Source: Terriglobia bacterium (GTDB lineage Bacteria; Acidobacteriota; Terriglobia; Terriglobales; Acidobacteriaceae). From it: a DNA stretch of 64,000 bases. The translations under genes were made by a program, and so were the position numbers. Shown piece by piece: positions 43,567 through 51,962 of this stretch. Where the stretch lies: assembly GCA_020073665.1 (NCBI GenBank), contig JAIQEU010000007.1, forward strand, positions 5,001 to 69,000, read 5' to 3'. Position 1 is the first letter of the stretch. Every line of letters begins with the position of its first letter. Under the pieces are notes generated by a model. That model saw nothing but the letters and a program-made list of their open reading frames with translations. It had not been told where the DNA came from and searched no databases.

Positions 43567-43660
43567 CTAGCCATTAGCGCTTAGCATCTAGCTTGGGAGG
43601 CTGTAGAAACCCAGCACAAGCATTTGACGGCTAAATGCCAAGTGCTAATTGCTAATGGCT
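43567..43660. repeat. Inverted pair of 7-bp arrays between recG and a small membrane-protein gene
   Basis: Left arm ctagcca, ttagcgc, ttagcat, ctagctt (43567-43594). Right arm gctaaat, gccaagt, gctaatt, gctaatg, gct (43630-43660). The same unit family as 9412-9500. Here the flanking genes are divergent, so a pure terminator role would not explain it. Confidence 0.7.
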
Positions 43661-43676
43661 GGTTTCGGTGTTTCCG

Positions 43677-43901
43677 GTGTCTAAAACAGCAGTGGCTAAC
43701 TTCATACACGCCTTGGTCGCGGTCCTGGCGGGAAACGCGGCGTATTTCCTGGTCATGCCCTACCTGCCCCCGCTGGCCCAGCATGTGGCACCCCGGCTGG
43801 ACCTGGGACTGGTTGTGGATTTCTGGTTCTGCCTGGTAGCCCTTGCCATCGTCAAGACTGCGGCGTGGCTCACACGGCGACCCCGGCCCAAAACCCAGTA
43901 A
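43677..43901 (+). CDS. Small membrane protein, unknown
   Basis: 74 residues, two hydrophobic helices (about 6-27 and 42-64) with a basic C-terminal end (RRPRPKTQ). Start GTG 43677 or GTG 43668, three codons earlier. No family is recognised. It is followed by the GGDEF gene. Confidence 0.55.
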   Translation: MSKTAVANFIHALVAVLAGNAAYFLVMPYLPPLAQHVAPRLDLGLVVDFWFCLVALAIVKTAAWLTRRPRPKTQ

Positions 43902-43986
43902 ACCCGCGAAATTCGACACCCCGTGGTCCAGTTACTTTCGGAACCTCGGTAACCTGTCCGAAAAAGACTAGAATTTGGCAAAACCA

Positions 43987-45483
43987 ATGCAGAAGATCGC
44001 CATCCTGTATGACGCGAGCCAGGCCGTCCTGTCCACCTTTGACTTGGACGAGGTGCTGCAACAGATCCTGACTATCGCGCGGGACTATTTTCACCTGCAG
44101 AACGTCGCTATCTTGTTGTTGGACAAGGAGACAAACGAACTCTATCCTCGCCGCCAGATCGGCTGGGACGAGGGGAATGACAACATTCGCTTGTCCGTAG
44201 GACACGGAGTCACGGGCGCCGCCGCCAAGCAGAAGCGCCCCATCTACGTACCCAACGTCAGCAAAGATTCACGGTACGTGTCGTCGGCTGCGAAAACGCG
44301 CTCCGAACTGGCCGTCCCGTTGATGGTGCGCGACGAGGTCGTGGGTGTACTGGACTGCCAGAGCGAGAAACTCGATTTCTTTGACAACGAGACCATTGAC
44401 TTGTTGACACTGTTTTCCACCCAGGCCTCGATGGCTCTGCAGAACGCGCGACTGTACTCGCTGGAGCGGCAGCGCGCCTCCCAACTGGAAGCCATCAATG
44501 CCATCGCTCAGCAGACTACCGCGGTGCTGGACCTGAAGGAATTGCTCTTGAAAGTGTGTTCGCTTATTCAGCAGGCCTTCCACGTGTCGCATGTTTCCGT
44601 GCTGTTGAAGGAGGACGAAGACCTGGTGCTGCGTGCCCATAACGGCAGTCTCACGCTTCGCGTTCCTGAAGGCGGCCGCCTGCCGGCCGGGGTGGGCTTG
44701 TGGGGACGAGCTCTGGCCACGGCCAGAACGGTGATCGAGGATGACGTGAAATTGGCTCCTGACTATATCGGGTTCTACGCCGAAACCCGATCCCGCATGT
44801 GCATCCCCCTGGTTTCGTTCGGACAGACGCTGGGGGTGCTGGTGCTCGACAGCGCCGAAATGGGCGCGTTCCGCAGCGGTGATACGCAGCCGCTGGAATC
44901 TGTGGCTGACATCTGCGCCACCGCCATCCAGAACGCCCATTACGTAGAGCGGGTAAAGCAACTGGCCTATATTGACGGTCTCACCGGTATCTTCAACCGG
45001 CGCTTCTTTGAGTTACGAATTGCGGAAGAGATCGAGCGCTCGCGGCGGTTTGGCGTAGGCATGGCCCTGATCATGATTGATATTGATCAGTTCAAGCGGC
45101 TGAACGACGAATTCGGGCACTTGCTGGGAGATGAAGTGCTGCGCCAGGTATCCTCCATCTTCCACCAGCAACTCCGGAAGATCGACGTAGTGTGCCGCTA
45201 CGGAGGAGAGGAATTCGCTATCCTGCTGTCGCAGACCAATCCCCAGCACGCTCTGGGAGTGGCGGAAAAACTGCGGCGGCTGGTCGAGACCTGGCAATTC
45301 CCGGGAGTCCCGCGGCCGGTAACCATCAGCGTCGGAACCGCAACCTACCCGGATCATGGCAGCACACGAGACGATCTGGTTAGGGCCGCCGATGCCGGGA
45401 TGTACGCCGCCAAGCAGGCTGGGAGAAACCGTGCTGTTCTGGCCCCTGACCCACAGAAAAGCGCCGCGCACGCCGGCACTTAA
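43987..45483 (+). CDS. Diguanylate cyclase with two GAF domains
   Basis: 498 residues, no membrane segment. GAF domain 1 (about 10-155), GAF domain 2 (about 170-320), then GGDEF (about 325-485) with DGLTGIFNRR and active-site GGEEF at 406-410. RKID (397-400) five residues before it is a complete RxxD product-inhibition site. It makes c-di-GMP in response to ligands of the GAF domains, which remain unknown. TAGAAT (43969-43974) is 12 nt before ATG 43987, which supports this start rather than the TTG at 43975. A PilZ effector candidate is encoded at 29668-30375. Confidence 0.93.
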   Translation: MQKIAILYDASQAVLSTFDLDEVLQQILTIARDYFHLQNVAILLLDKETNELYPRRQIGWDEGNDNIRLSVGHGVTGAAAKQKRPIYVPNVSKDSRYVSSAAKTRSELAVPLMVRDEVVGVLDCQSEKLDFFDNETIDLLTLFSTQASMALQNARLYSLERQRASQLEAINAIAQQTTAVLDLKELLLKVCSLIQQAFHVSHVSVLLKEDEDLVLRAHNGSLTLRVPEGGRLPAGVGLWGRALATARTVIEDDVKLAPDYIGFYAETRSRMCIPLVSFGQTLGVLVLDSAEMGAFRSGDTQPLESVADICATAIQNAHYVERVKQLAYIDGLTGIFNRRFFELRIAEEIERSRRFGVGMALIMIDIDQFKRLNDEFGHLLGDEVLRQVSSIFHQQLRKIDVVCRYGGEEFAILLSQTNPQHALGVAEKLRRLVETWQFPGVPRPVTISVGTATYPDHGSTRDDLVRAADAGMYAAKQAGRNRAVLAPDPQKSAAHAGT

Positions 45484-45512
45484 GCCAGCCGTATACCTGA
45501 GACGCGGAGAAC

Positions 45513-46673
45513 CTAGATGTCGGCTCCGCCCTGCACCGCACGTCCCAGTCTCTCCTGCAATTCCTGTTGCTGCTCTCGCAGTTCGTTCTGTATTTCCTGC
45601 GAGTCGTCCTGCATTTGTACGCGTTCCCGGCACAGTTCACGGGCCATGCGCTCCATTTCCGGCTTCATGCGCTCCATCTCCCGTGCGGCGCGCTCCATTT
45701 CCGGTTTAGCCCGCTCCAGCTCGCGGTTTACGATCGCCAGCTGCGGTTTCACTCGCGCCATTTCTGTTTGCGCCTCGCGCATCTCAATGCGGGTCTCGGC
45801 GTCGATCTCCGGGGCCTCAGAGTTCTCTTCCAGCGATCCCGACTGCCTGCGCTCCGGCAATGTCAAGGTGAGCGTCTGCTCCTTCTTGTCGCGGATAATC
45901 CCCACATTGACGGTATTTTCCTTGCGACCACGCAGTTCGTGGCTGAAGTCGCCGCTATCATTGATCGGTTCGCCGTTGACCTTGACGATCACGTCACCAG
46001 CGCGGAAGCCTGCCTTTTCGGCGCGGCTGCCCTTCTCTACCGAGCGGACTAGTACGCCTCGCCCGTCCTTGGAGCCAAAGAAATCACCCAACTGCGGGGT
46101 GAGGTTCTCCACCATGAGTCCACTCCGCATGGACGAATGGACTACCACCACCGACATGGGTACGTCGATGTCTGGAAGCTCCGGAATGTTGGGCATGACG
46201 AACTTGAAATTCTCCGCGTTAGGCGGATTGGGCGCAAAAACAAAGGCCTTCTTGCGGTCTGCCAGCTGGGCTTTGACGGTCACCGGTTGTCCGTTGCGGC
46301 TGAGGCCGAGGGTGACGGTCCGTCCCGGTGGCACTTCCCGAATCATGCGGCGCAATTGTTCGACGCTCTCCACTGCCGTTCCGTTCAAGGTGAGGATAAC
46401 GTCGTGCTCCTTGATGCCGGCTTTTCCGGCGGGAGCATCCTGGTCCACCATGGTCACTTCAACCCCGTGCTCCTCCTTCAGGTTGAGCGCGCCAAGCCGG
46501 TCCGAGGTGACGTCGCGGGTGTCCACTCCCAGATACGACCCGCCACCGAACATTTCATCGCTCGAGTAACCAAAAGATTCCTCGAACGGCGCGAAGGAAA
46601 GACACTCCGCTGCGTAGGCGGCTGCCGCCATTACCAGCAGAACCAAAATTGTAATGAGAATCGATTTGCGCAT
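45513..46673 (-). CDS. Secreted double-PDZ protein with Met/Glu-rich coiled coil
   Basis: 386 residues. Signal peptide (MRKSILITILVLLVMAAAAYA), PDZ 1 (about 45-135; YLGVDTRDV, KAGIKEHDVILTLNG), PDZ 2 (about 175-270; FGSKDGRGVLVRSV, AGFRAGDVIVKVNGEPI), then a long coiled coil built of repeated MERAA/MERMKPE-type heptads (about 290-375). No protease domain. Last gene of the sigma/anti-sigma operon, 33 nt after the DUF4097 gene. Probably a periplasmic adaptor or sensor. Confidence 0.9.
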   Translation of the reverse strand: MRKSILITILVLLVMAAAAYAAECLSFAPFEESFGYSSDEMFGGGSYLGVDTRDVTSDRLGALNLKEEHGVEVTMVDQDAPAGKAGIKEHDVILTLNGTAVESVEQLRRMIREVPPGRTVTLGLSRNGQPVTVKAQLADRKKAFVFAPNPPNAENFKFVMPNIPELPDIDVPMSVVVVHSSMRSGLMVENLTPQLGDFFGSKDGRGVLVRSVEKGSRAEKAGFRAGDVIVKVNGEPINDSGDFSHELRGRKENTVNVGIIRDKKEQTLTLTLPERRQSGSLEENSEAPEIDAETRIEMREAQTEMARVKPQLAIVNRELERAKPEMERAAREMERMKPEMERMARELCRERVQMQDDSQEIQNELREQQQELQERLGRAVQGGADI

Positions 46674-46706
46674 GTTCGCCCCCTTCCCTCGCGGGAGAAT
46701 TCACCT

Positions 46707-47891
46707 TTAGTGGCTGCGGCGGATCGAGATGTCCCCGGTGGTCGTGCGCACCTTCAGGACTGGGCCGCCGCCGTTCAAGCTGCCCTCCGCGGTGATGGTC
46801 CTGGGACCATACTCACCGCCTTCCGTCGTAACCCTGATTTCGGAAAAATCCGAGCGTATGTTGTGGCCGTTGGCCAGTTCAATCGCCGCCCGGACCGTGA
46901 TGTTCACATTCGACGAGAGATAAACAACAATGTCACCAGCCGAGGTCTCCAACAAAGAATCGACGTGCTCCCCAGTGGCGGGAATGAACTTGGCCACGAT
47001 TCCGCCCGCGCCGGTCTCGGCCCGCGCCGAAGGCACTCCATTCAGTTCAATGCTGCCACCCCCGGTTTCGGCGCGCACCGGCCCGGAAGCCGAACTCAGG
47101 CGGATGCTGCCGCCACCGGTCTCCAGCTCCGCCGGACCAACGATGTCCCCCAAGTCGATGCTGCCGCCGCCGGTCGTCGCTTTCAGGCGTCCGCTGCAGC
47201 GCTGCACCTGGATGTTGCCACCCCCGGTCTCGAGCACGGCGCCTTGCAAACCGGACATCAGCACCACGCTACCGCCGCCGCTTTCCGCCGAGATCTTTCC
47301 CTTGGCAGACGTAATCTTGATGCTGCCCCCGCCGGTATGCAGGCTGACATCACCGCCAACGGAGCCTACGTCGATGCTGCCACCACCGGTCTCGGCATTG
47401 ATCGCACCGCCAATATCTTCAAAATGAATGCTACCGCCGCCGCTTCCGGCATCTACTCGTCCGGCGATCCCGGAGCTGCTGACATTGCCACCGTCGGTTT
47501 CCAGCTTGACCCATTCCATGTCCTTGGGCACAGTCACCGCAAAGTCGCCGGAAAACTTATGCGGGCTTTTGCCCTGCCAGTCGGCCACGATCCATGCCGT
47601 ATCACCCTTAACGTAAGCGCTGATCTTGTACGCGTCGAACTCTTGGCGGGCTTTCTCTTCAGACGAGGAATAAGAACGATTATGAATTACGTAGCTGATG
47701 CCTTGCTGCGAACCGCCTTCCACGCGTACCGAGCCAACGTCCACCTTCACCCGCAGGTTCTTGGCCGCCGCCAGCGTGCCAGTAATTTCCCGGGCCCAAT
47801 TTCCACCCTCCCGGTAGACGCGGCCTTCCTGGGCGCTGGCCAACGGCACCAGTACCAGGAGCACCGCAACGAATTTGGAGAATTTTTTCAA
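46707..47891 (-). CDS. Secreted DUF4097 beta-helix protein with GGGSI repeats
   Basis: 394 residues. Signal peptide (MKKFSKFVAVLLVLVPLASA), about 80 residues of globular sequence, then DUF4097-type strands in which a TGGGSI-like turn recurs at least nine times at about 18-21-residue steps (GGGSIDV, GGGSIKI, GGGSVVL, GGGNIQV, GGGSIRL ...). The fold should be a right-handed beta-solenoid. The repeats at protein and DNA level probably arose by internal duplication. Role unknown; gene context suggests an envelope function under the ECF sigma factor. Confidence 0.88.
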   Translation of the reverse strand: MKKFSKFVAVLLVLVPLASAQEGRVYREGGNWAREITGTLAAAKNLRVKVDVGSVRVEGGSQQGISYVIHNRSYSSSEEKARQEFDAYKISAYVKGDTAWIVADWQGKSPHKFSGDFAVTVPKDMEWVKLETDGGNVSSSGIAGRVDAGSGGGSIHFEDIGGAINAETGGGSIDVGSVGGDVSLHTGGGSIKITSAKGKISAESGGGSVVLMSGLQGAVLETGGGNIQVQRCSGRLKATTGGGSIDLGDIVGPAELETGGGSIRLSSASGPVRAETGGGSIELNGVPSARAETGAGGIVAKFIPATGEHVDSLLETSAGDIVVYLSSNVNITVRAAIELANGHNIRSDFSEIRVTTEGGEYGPRTITAEGSLNGGGPVLKVRTTTGDISIRRSH

Positions 47892-47927
47892 TTAATAACC
47901 TCCCGCTCTGTCCTCTTCACTGCCACT

Positions 47928-48857
47928 TCAGTCAATCTCGGTGAGCTGCGCTAACACCGAGCGCGCTTCCGAGCGAATGTATTGGTTCTGATCGCTTTCC
48001 GCCAGTTTCTGCAGAACTACCCGCACGCTGCTGTCCGCCTTAACTGGCTCCAGCAGGTGCAGAGCCTGGGTGCGTAGGCCAGGGTTGGAATCATTCATCA
48101 GCGCTTCCAGCACCACGTCGCGGACTCGAACGTCGTCCTTCACGTACGGACCCAGCCCTTCCAGCGCTTTCAAGCGCACCCCGGGATTCGAGTCGTAACG
48201 CAAAGCGTAGATCAGGGCCTCGCGAACGTGGATGTCGTTGGGCTTTTGGGTCAGGAGATCGACCGAATCCATGCGCACGCCCGAGTTGTAGTTGTTGCGC
48301 GCGGCAAACAGCAGCAACTGCTGGATGCGCTGGTCGTTCAGCGAACCTTGCGCTTCCTGCGTGGATACGGTGTCGTACTTGATGCTGATCTGGTTGGAGC
48401 CAGCCTGCTGCGAGATGGAGCGAATACCGCTGATGGAGGACTCAGTTGCAACCGCAGGCAAACCTTCGATGCTTGGGCTTCCGTTGTGAAGCACCGAGTA
48501 AGTTGTCCCCACCCCGCCGGCAAATCCAACCATGAGAATCGCGGCAGTGAGCGCCGGGGCCAGACGAACCTGCTGCAACCAATTGAGCGGTTCAAACACC
48601 AGGCGATGCCACCAGCCGCCCTGCTCAGCGGTTTCCAGCGCCTCTTGCAGCCGCATGCGCGAAGCAGTCACCAAATTGGGGGAGGGCTCATCCACCGGAA
48701 ACTGCGACAGCGTGGTATGCAGTTTGCGCGCTGCCTTCAACTCAGCGGTGCAATCGCTGCAGCGCGCCAGGTGCTGCTCCAGTTCGTAACGAGCGTCGTC
48801 GGCCAGCTCGTTGTAGACGTACAGCAGAACGTTTTCTTTGACCCACTCACATTTCAT
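47928..48857 (-). CDS. Anti-sigma factor: zf-HC2 domain, membrane helix and HEAT repeats
   Basis: 309 residues. N-terminal zinc anti-sigma domain with Cys3, His29, Cys33 and Cys36 (EQHLARCSDC), one transmembrane helix (about 100-122), then a C-terminal HEAT-repeat array (about 180-305; NSGVRMDSVDLL, NPGVRLKALEGLG, NPGLRTQALHLL). The zinc domain faces the cytoplasm and should bind the sigma factor encoded upstream; the HEAT part lies in the periplasm and may sense a protein. Starts 33 nt after the sigma gene. Confidence 0.92.
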   Translation of the reverse strand: MKCEWVKENVLLYVYNELADDARYELEQHLARCSDCTAELKAARKLHTTLSQFPVDEPSPNLVTASRMRLQEALETAEQGGWWHRLVFEPLNWLQQVRLAPALTAAILMVGFAGGVGTTYSVLHNGSPSIEGLPAVATESSISGIRSISQQAGSNQISIKYDTVSTQEAQGSLNDQRIQQLLLFAARNNYNSGVRMDSVDLLTQKPNDIHVREALIYALRYDSNPGVRLKALEGLGPYVKDDVRVRDVVLEALMNDSNPGLRTQALHLLEPVKADSSVRVVLQKLAESDQNQYIRSEARSVLAQLTEID

Positions 48858-48890
48858 AATTGCACCCCTTCAATGGGGAGAAGGTACAGG

Positions 48891-49637
48891 TCATCGCATA
48901 TCCGCCAGAGCGCCGCGCAATTTCTGCGTGGCGCGGAATAAAGTATTCTTGGCCGTTTCTTCTGTGGTGTGCAGGATGTCGCCCACCGTCCGTAACTTGA
49001 GCCCGTGATAATGCTTCAGCTCGAAAACCATGCGTTCGCGGGGAGTCAGCTTTTCCAGAGCACAGCTGATGCGATTGCCCAGTTCCCGGCTCATCAGATC
49101 GCGTTCCGGGTTCGCCCCGGCGCGGCCGTCCGGTACCTGCTCGAGAAAATCGTACTCCTGGCCCTGCCCGTCAACCGCAACCGGCCCACCTTCCTTGCGT
49201 ACCTGCCGCTTGCGCAGGTGATCGAGGCAGAGATTGGTAACGATGCGATAGATCCAGGTGTAGAAGGAGCATTCGAAGCGGAAATTGCCCACGCTCTTGT
49301 ACGCCTTCAGAAACGCTTCCTGGTATATGTCCTGGGCTTCGTGTTCAGAACCGGTGAGATGCATCGCCAGCCGGAGCACCGCCTGGTCGTAGTGCCGCAC
49401 CAGTTCCTCGAAGGCGGCGCGGTTACCGCGCTGCGCCTCGCGAACCAGCTGTGTGTCGTCGATGCGGCCTAGACTTTGCCCAGCCATTTGGCCCCGCCAT
49501 GTGGGGTCCTGGGATTCGCTGCTGCCCTTGTCCACCTGGCCGCGTTTTGCGCCCCGATGGGAACACTCGCCAACCGCAAAAGGTACCGCCAACGCATCGG
49601 CCGGCATGGTTTTTCGTCCTTGACAACCGGGTGCCAT
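48891..49637 (-). CDS. ECF RNA polymerase sigma factor (RpoE-like)
   Basis: 248 residues from ATG 49637. Sigma-70 region 2 (DDTQLVREAQRGNRAAFEELV, DIYQEAFLKAYKSVGNF) and region 4 (LTPRERMVFELKHYHGLKLRTVGDIL, TKNTLFRATQKLR) without region 3 are typical of ECF factors. ATG 49637 has GGGAGA 5 nt upstream and adds a 50-residue N-terminal extension; ATG 49487 (MAGQSLGRIDD) gives the usual length of 198 and is a serious alternative. First gene of the operon with the anti-sigma, DUF4097 and PDZ genes. Confidence 0.93.
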   Translation of the reverse strand: MAPGCQGRKTMPADALAVPFAVGECSHRGAKRGQVDKGSSESQDPTWRGQMAGQSLGRIDDTQLVREAQRGNRAAFEELVRHYDQAVLRLAMHLTGSEHEAQDIYQEAFLKAYKSVGNFRFECSFYTWIYRIVTNLCLDHLRKRQVRKEGGPVAVDGQGQEYDFLEQVPDGRAGANPERDLMSRELGNRISCALEKLTPRERMVFELKHYHGLKLRTVGDILHTTEETAKNTLFRATQKLRGALADMR

Positions 49638-49693
49638 GCGTTCTCCCGGCTTGCACTGCTATGGACGTGGCAGCAGTTGTTCCGTGAGCAGGA

Positions 49694-49699
49694 ATTATA
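49694..49699 (-). promoter_or_regulatory. -10 element (TATAAT) of the sigma-factor operon
   Basis: A consensus TATAAT on the minus strand; the start would be near 49687, giving about 50 nt of leader to ATG 49637. No ECF-type -35 is obvious. Confidence 0.4.
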
Positions 49700-49743
49700 G
49701 GAGTTTGGCAGGAAATTTGCTGGAGGAAGGTCTCCGTAAGAGA

Positions 49744-49770
49744 CTGCACCCGAAGGGGTTTCGGATGCAG
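49744..49770 (-). terminator. Hairpin after the ribosomal-protein genes
   Basis: On the minus strand CTGCATCCGAA, a 5-nt loop, TTCGGGTGCAG: 11 pairs including one G-T. It lies 85 nt downstream of the rplI stop, followed by a weak U-rich stretch (TCTCTTACGG). Confidence 0.55.
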
Positions 49771-49832
49771 CTTTGTCGCAGTTACGAAAGGGGCGAGATC
49801 CACTTGCGCGGGATTCCCCACCCCGTTTTTCC

Positions 49833-49858
49833 TGACGACGGACGACTGATGACGGCTA
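49833..49858. repeat. 7-bp array at the rplI stop codon
   Basis: Units tgacgac, ggacgac, tgatgac, then ggcta, where cta is the rplI stop on the minus strand (49858-49856). Confidence 0.5.
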
Positions 49859-50308
49859 CTCCGCGGCTTCCTTCTCAATCACCACTTTGAAATGCGTGGT
49901 CACGTCCTTGTGCAGCTTGAGCGGGACGGTGAACTCGCCCAGAGTCTTCAAGGGTTCGTGCAACTGGATCTTGCGGCGATCTACGTCGAAGCCCTTCTTG
50001 GCCAGGGCGTCGGCGATGTCACTGGAGGTGACCGAACCGAACAGCTGATCGTGCTCGCCAGTCCGGCGCTGGAACGATACCGACACGCCCTCGAACTGCT
50101 TGGCCAGTTCTTCCGCCTGCGACTTTTCCTTGGCGGAGCGGCGCACCGAGGCCGCCTTCATCTGCTCGATCACCGACTTGTTGCCGGTCGTAGCTTCAAT
50201 GGCCAGTTTCCGCGGCAGCAGGTAGTTGCGGCCGTAGCCTTCAGCAACCTTGACCACGTCCCCGCGGGAACCCAGTTTGGCTACGTCTTCTTTCAGTATG
50301 ACTTCCAT
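49856..50308 (-). CDS. rplI: 50S ribosomal protein L9
   Basis: 150 residues. MEVILKEDVAKLGSRGDVVKVAEGYGRN...NYLLPRKLA is the conserved N domain, followed by the long helix and the C domain. Third of the rpsF-rpsR-rplI set. Confidence 0.98.
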   Translation of the reverse strand: MEVILKEDVAKLGSRGDVVKVAEGYGRNYLLPRKLAIEATTGNKSVIEQMKAASVRRSAKEKSQAEELAKQFEGVSVSFQRRTGEHDQLFGSVTSSDIADALAKKGFDVDRRKIQLHEPLKTLGEFTVPLKLHKDVTTHFKVVIEKEAAE

Positions 50309-50418
50309 AGATGACTCCGTTTCAAATGTCGTTGGGCCGCGGTGTCACGAAGTTTCAACGGATGATTTCTTGCAACGATTGATCCGTGAAGATCCGTGCG
50401 AATCCGTGGCTGCTTTTA

Positions 50419-50817
50419 CTACGAAGCCCGTCCGGCAAACGGCAGCAGGGCGATGTTGCGGGCCTGCTTGATAGCCGAGGACAAGCGGCGCTGGTGCGGA
50501 GTACAAACCCCCGTCAGCCGCCGGGGAACAATCTTGCCGCTCTCGGCGACAAACTGCGCCAGCAGCCGGACGTCCTTGTAGTTGATGGCTTCAATCTTTT
50601 CGACGCAGAACTTGCAGACTTTCTTGCGCCGGAAATACTTGCGGCCGCCTTCACGGCCTCCCGGGCCTCCGGGCCCACCCGGCCGGGGAGGACGACGCTC
50701 ACGATCGGGACGCTCGCCGCCACTGGGACGGTCGCCGCCACTGGGGCGGTCGCCACCACTGGGGCGGTCGCCGGAAGACGCTTCGGCACTTGCGGTTGCT
50801 CTGATTTCGTCAGCCAT
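50419..50817 (-). CDS. rpsR: 30S ribosomal protein S18 with repeat-rich N-terminal extension
   Basis: 132 residues; S18 is usually 70-90. The S18 core ([19 protein letters not shown] to [11 protein letters not shown]) follows an extension of about 55 residues made of GGDRPS repeats and [15 protein letters not shown]. The repeats are encoded by 18-bp tandem units (50706-50778). Cys in VCKFC and GVCTPH suggest the zinc-binding form. No extra function is known for such extensions. Confidence 0.96.
   Translation of the reverse strand: MADEIRATASAEASSGDRPSGGDRPSGGDRPSGGERPDRERRPPRPGGPGGPGGREGGRKYFRRKKVCKFCVEKIEAINYKDVRLLAQFVAESGKIVPRRLTGVCTPHQRRLSSAIKQARNIALLPFAGRAS
50706..50778 (-). repeat. 18-bp tandem repeats inside rpsR
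   Basis: About four imperfect copies encoding [12 protein letters not shown], plus-strand unit ggtcgccgccactggggc. In frame, so length changes would keep the S18 core. Confidence 0.65.
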
Positions 50818-50835
50818 GATGCTCCTTAGAATTAG

Positions 50836-50856
50836 TCGTCCGTCATCCGTCGTCAG
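50836..50856. repeat. 7-bp array between rpsF and rpsR
   Basis: Units tcgtccg, tcatccg, tcgtcag. It resembles the array at 26084-26111 in amidohydrolase B and, inverted, the one at 49833-49858. Confidence 0.5.
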
Positions 50857-50883
50857 CCAATCGCCCGTACCTGGCGACTGCTC

Positions 50884-51282
50884 TTACGCCGTGACCGCGG
50901 CGGGGTCGCCACCGCTACTTTCTGCGGCCGGAGCGGGTGCCGGCTTGCGGCGCGCTTCCTTGATGCTCTTAATCTTGTCCAGTCGTTTCTGCTCTTCGTC
51001 GATGCGCACGGTGATGAATTTGATCACCGGTTCGGTGACCCGCAGACGACGCTCCAGTTCATGGATAAGCCCCCCGCCGCCCTCCACCGTCAGCAGCATG
51101 TAGAGGCCTTCATGAAAGCGGCGCACCATGTAGGCCAGGCGGCGCTTGCCCATGCGCTCCACGCTCTTCACCGTGCCGCCCGACGTAGTCACGGCGGATT
51201 CCAGGGTCGAAATCAGCTTGTCCTGGTCTTCCTCCAGCATGTCGGGGCGAACGATGAACATCAGTTCATAAGTACGATTCAT
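50884..51282 (-). CDS. rpsF: 30S ribosomal protein S6
   Basis: 132 residues. MNRTYELMFIVRPDM, GKRRLAYMVRRFHEGLYML and a C-terminal Ala/Pro-rich tail of about 20 residues (APAPAAESSGG) that goes beyond the S6 domain. It is 15 nt after pth. Confidence 0.97.
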   Translation of the reverse strand: MNRTYELMFIVRPDMLEEDQDKLISTLESAVTTSGGTVKSVERMGKRRLAYMVRRFHEGLYMLLTVEGGGGLIHELERRLRVTEPVIKFITVRIDEEQKRLDKIKSIKEARRKPAPAPAAESSGGDPAAVTA

Positions 51283-51297
51283 TGAGTATCTCCAAAT

Positions 51298-51879
51298 CTA
51301 ATCTTCTGGTTCGGCCTTGCGATTGAAGCGGTTCATCGCTGCAGCCGGGCCCTCTTTCAAGATCACGTTTACGGCCTCGGCGGCAGTATCGAGGACCGCG
51401 TCCACCGCTTTGAGCTGGGCCTTACGAAACGGCGTCAGCACATACTTCACTCCGTCGGTCACCTTCCGGTCGGGCGCAATGCCCAGCCGGATGCGCATGA
51501 ACTCTTGCGTTCCCAGCGCACCGATGATCGATTCCATCCCGTTGTGCCCCGCCGAACTGCCCCGCTGGCGGATACGAATCGTCCCCAACGGCAAATCCAG
51601 TTCGTCGTAAATCACGATCAGGTCAGCCTCTGGCCTGACCTCATGCTTCGCCACCAGGTCCCGCACCGACATCCCGCTCAGGTTCATGTAGGTCTCCGGC
51701 TTGGCCAGGAGAACCGGCTCTGAACCGACCACCGCCCGGGCAGTCAGCGCATGGCAATTGCGGTTTCTCACTTCCACCTTGCATTGTTCGGCAAGGCGAT
51801 CGATGGTGAGGAATCCCAAATTGTGGGGCGTGAACTGGTACTCAATACCGGGATTGCCCAGCCCGACGATCAGTTTCAC
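51298..51879 (-). CDS. pth: Peptidyl-tRNA hydrolase
   Basis: 193 residues. It frees tRNA from stalled peptidyl-tRNA. MKLIVGLGNPGIEYQFTPHNLGF (catalytic His in PHN), PETYMNLSG, VIYDELDLPLG and GSSAGHNGMESII are all present. Confidence 0.97.
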   Translation of the reverse strand: MKLIVGLGNPGIEYQFTPHNLGFLTIDRLAEQCKVEVRNRNCHALTARAVVGSEPVLLAKPETYMNLSGMSVRDLVAKHEVRPEADLIVIYDELDLPLGTIRIRQRGSSAGHNGMESIIGALGTQEFMRIRLGIAPDRKVTDGVKYVLTPFRKAQLKAVDAVLDTAAEAVNVILKEGPAAAMNRFNRKAEPED

Positions 51880-51883
51880 GCAA

Positions 51884-51962
51884 TCAGCTCTCAGCCCTCA
51901 GCTTTCAGCCCTCAGCAACCCGCGACTTGAAGGGCCAAAGGCCAACGACGAACAACCAACAA
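51884..51962. repeat. Two 7-bp arrays between rplY and pth
   Basis: First array tcagctc, tcagccc, tcagctt, tcagccc, tcagcaa (51884-51918). Second array ggccaaa, ggccaac, gacgaac, aaccaac (51933-51960), which reaches the rplY stop (51965-51963). The two have different units but the same step. Confidence 0.7.

Noticed and set aside
46940-47460. Regularly spaced near-repeats that might look like CRISPR
   Set aside because: They are the DNA of the GGGSI protein repeats: in frame, diverged, with no constant repeat and no unique spacers.
46137-47954. 605-residue open frame on the plus strand
   Set aside because: Antisense to the PDZ and DUF4097 genes, made of the complement of repeated coding sequence.
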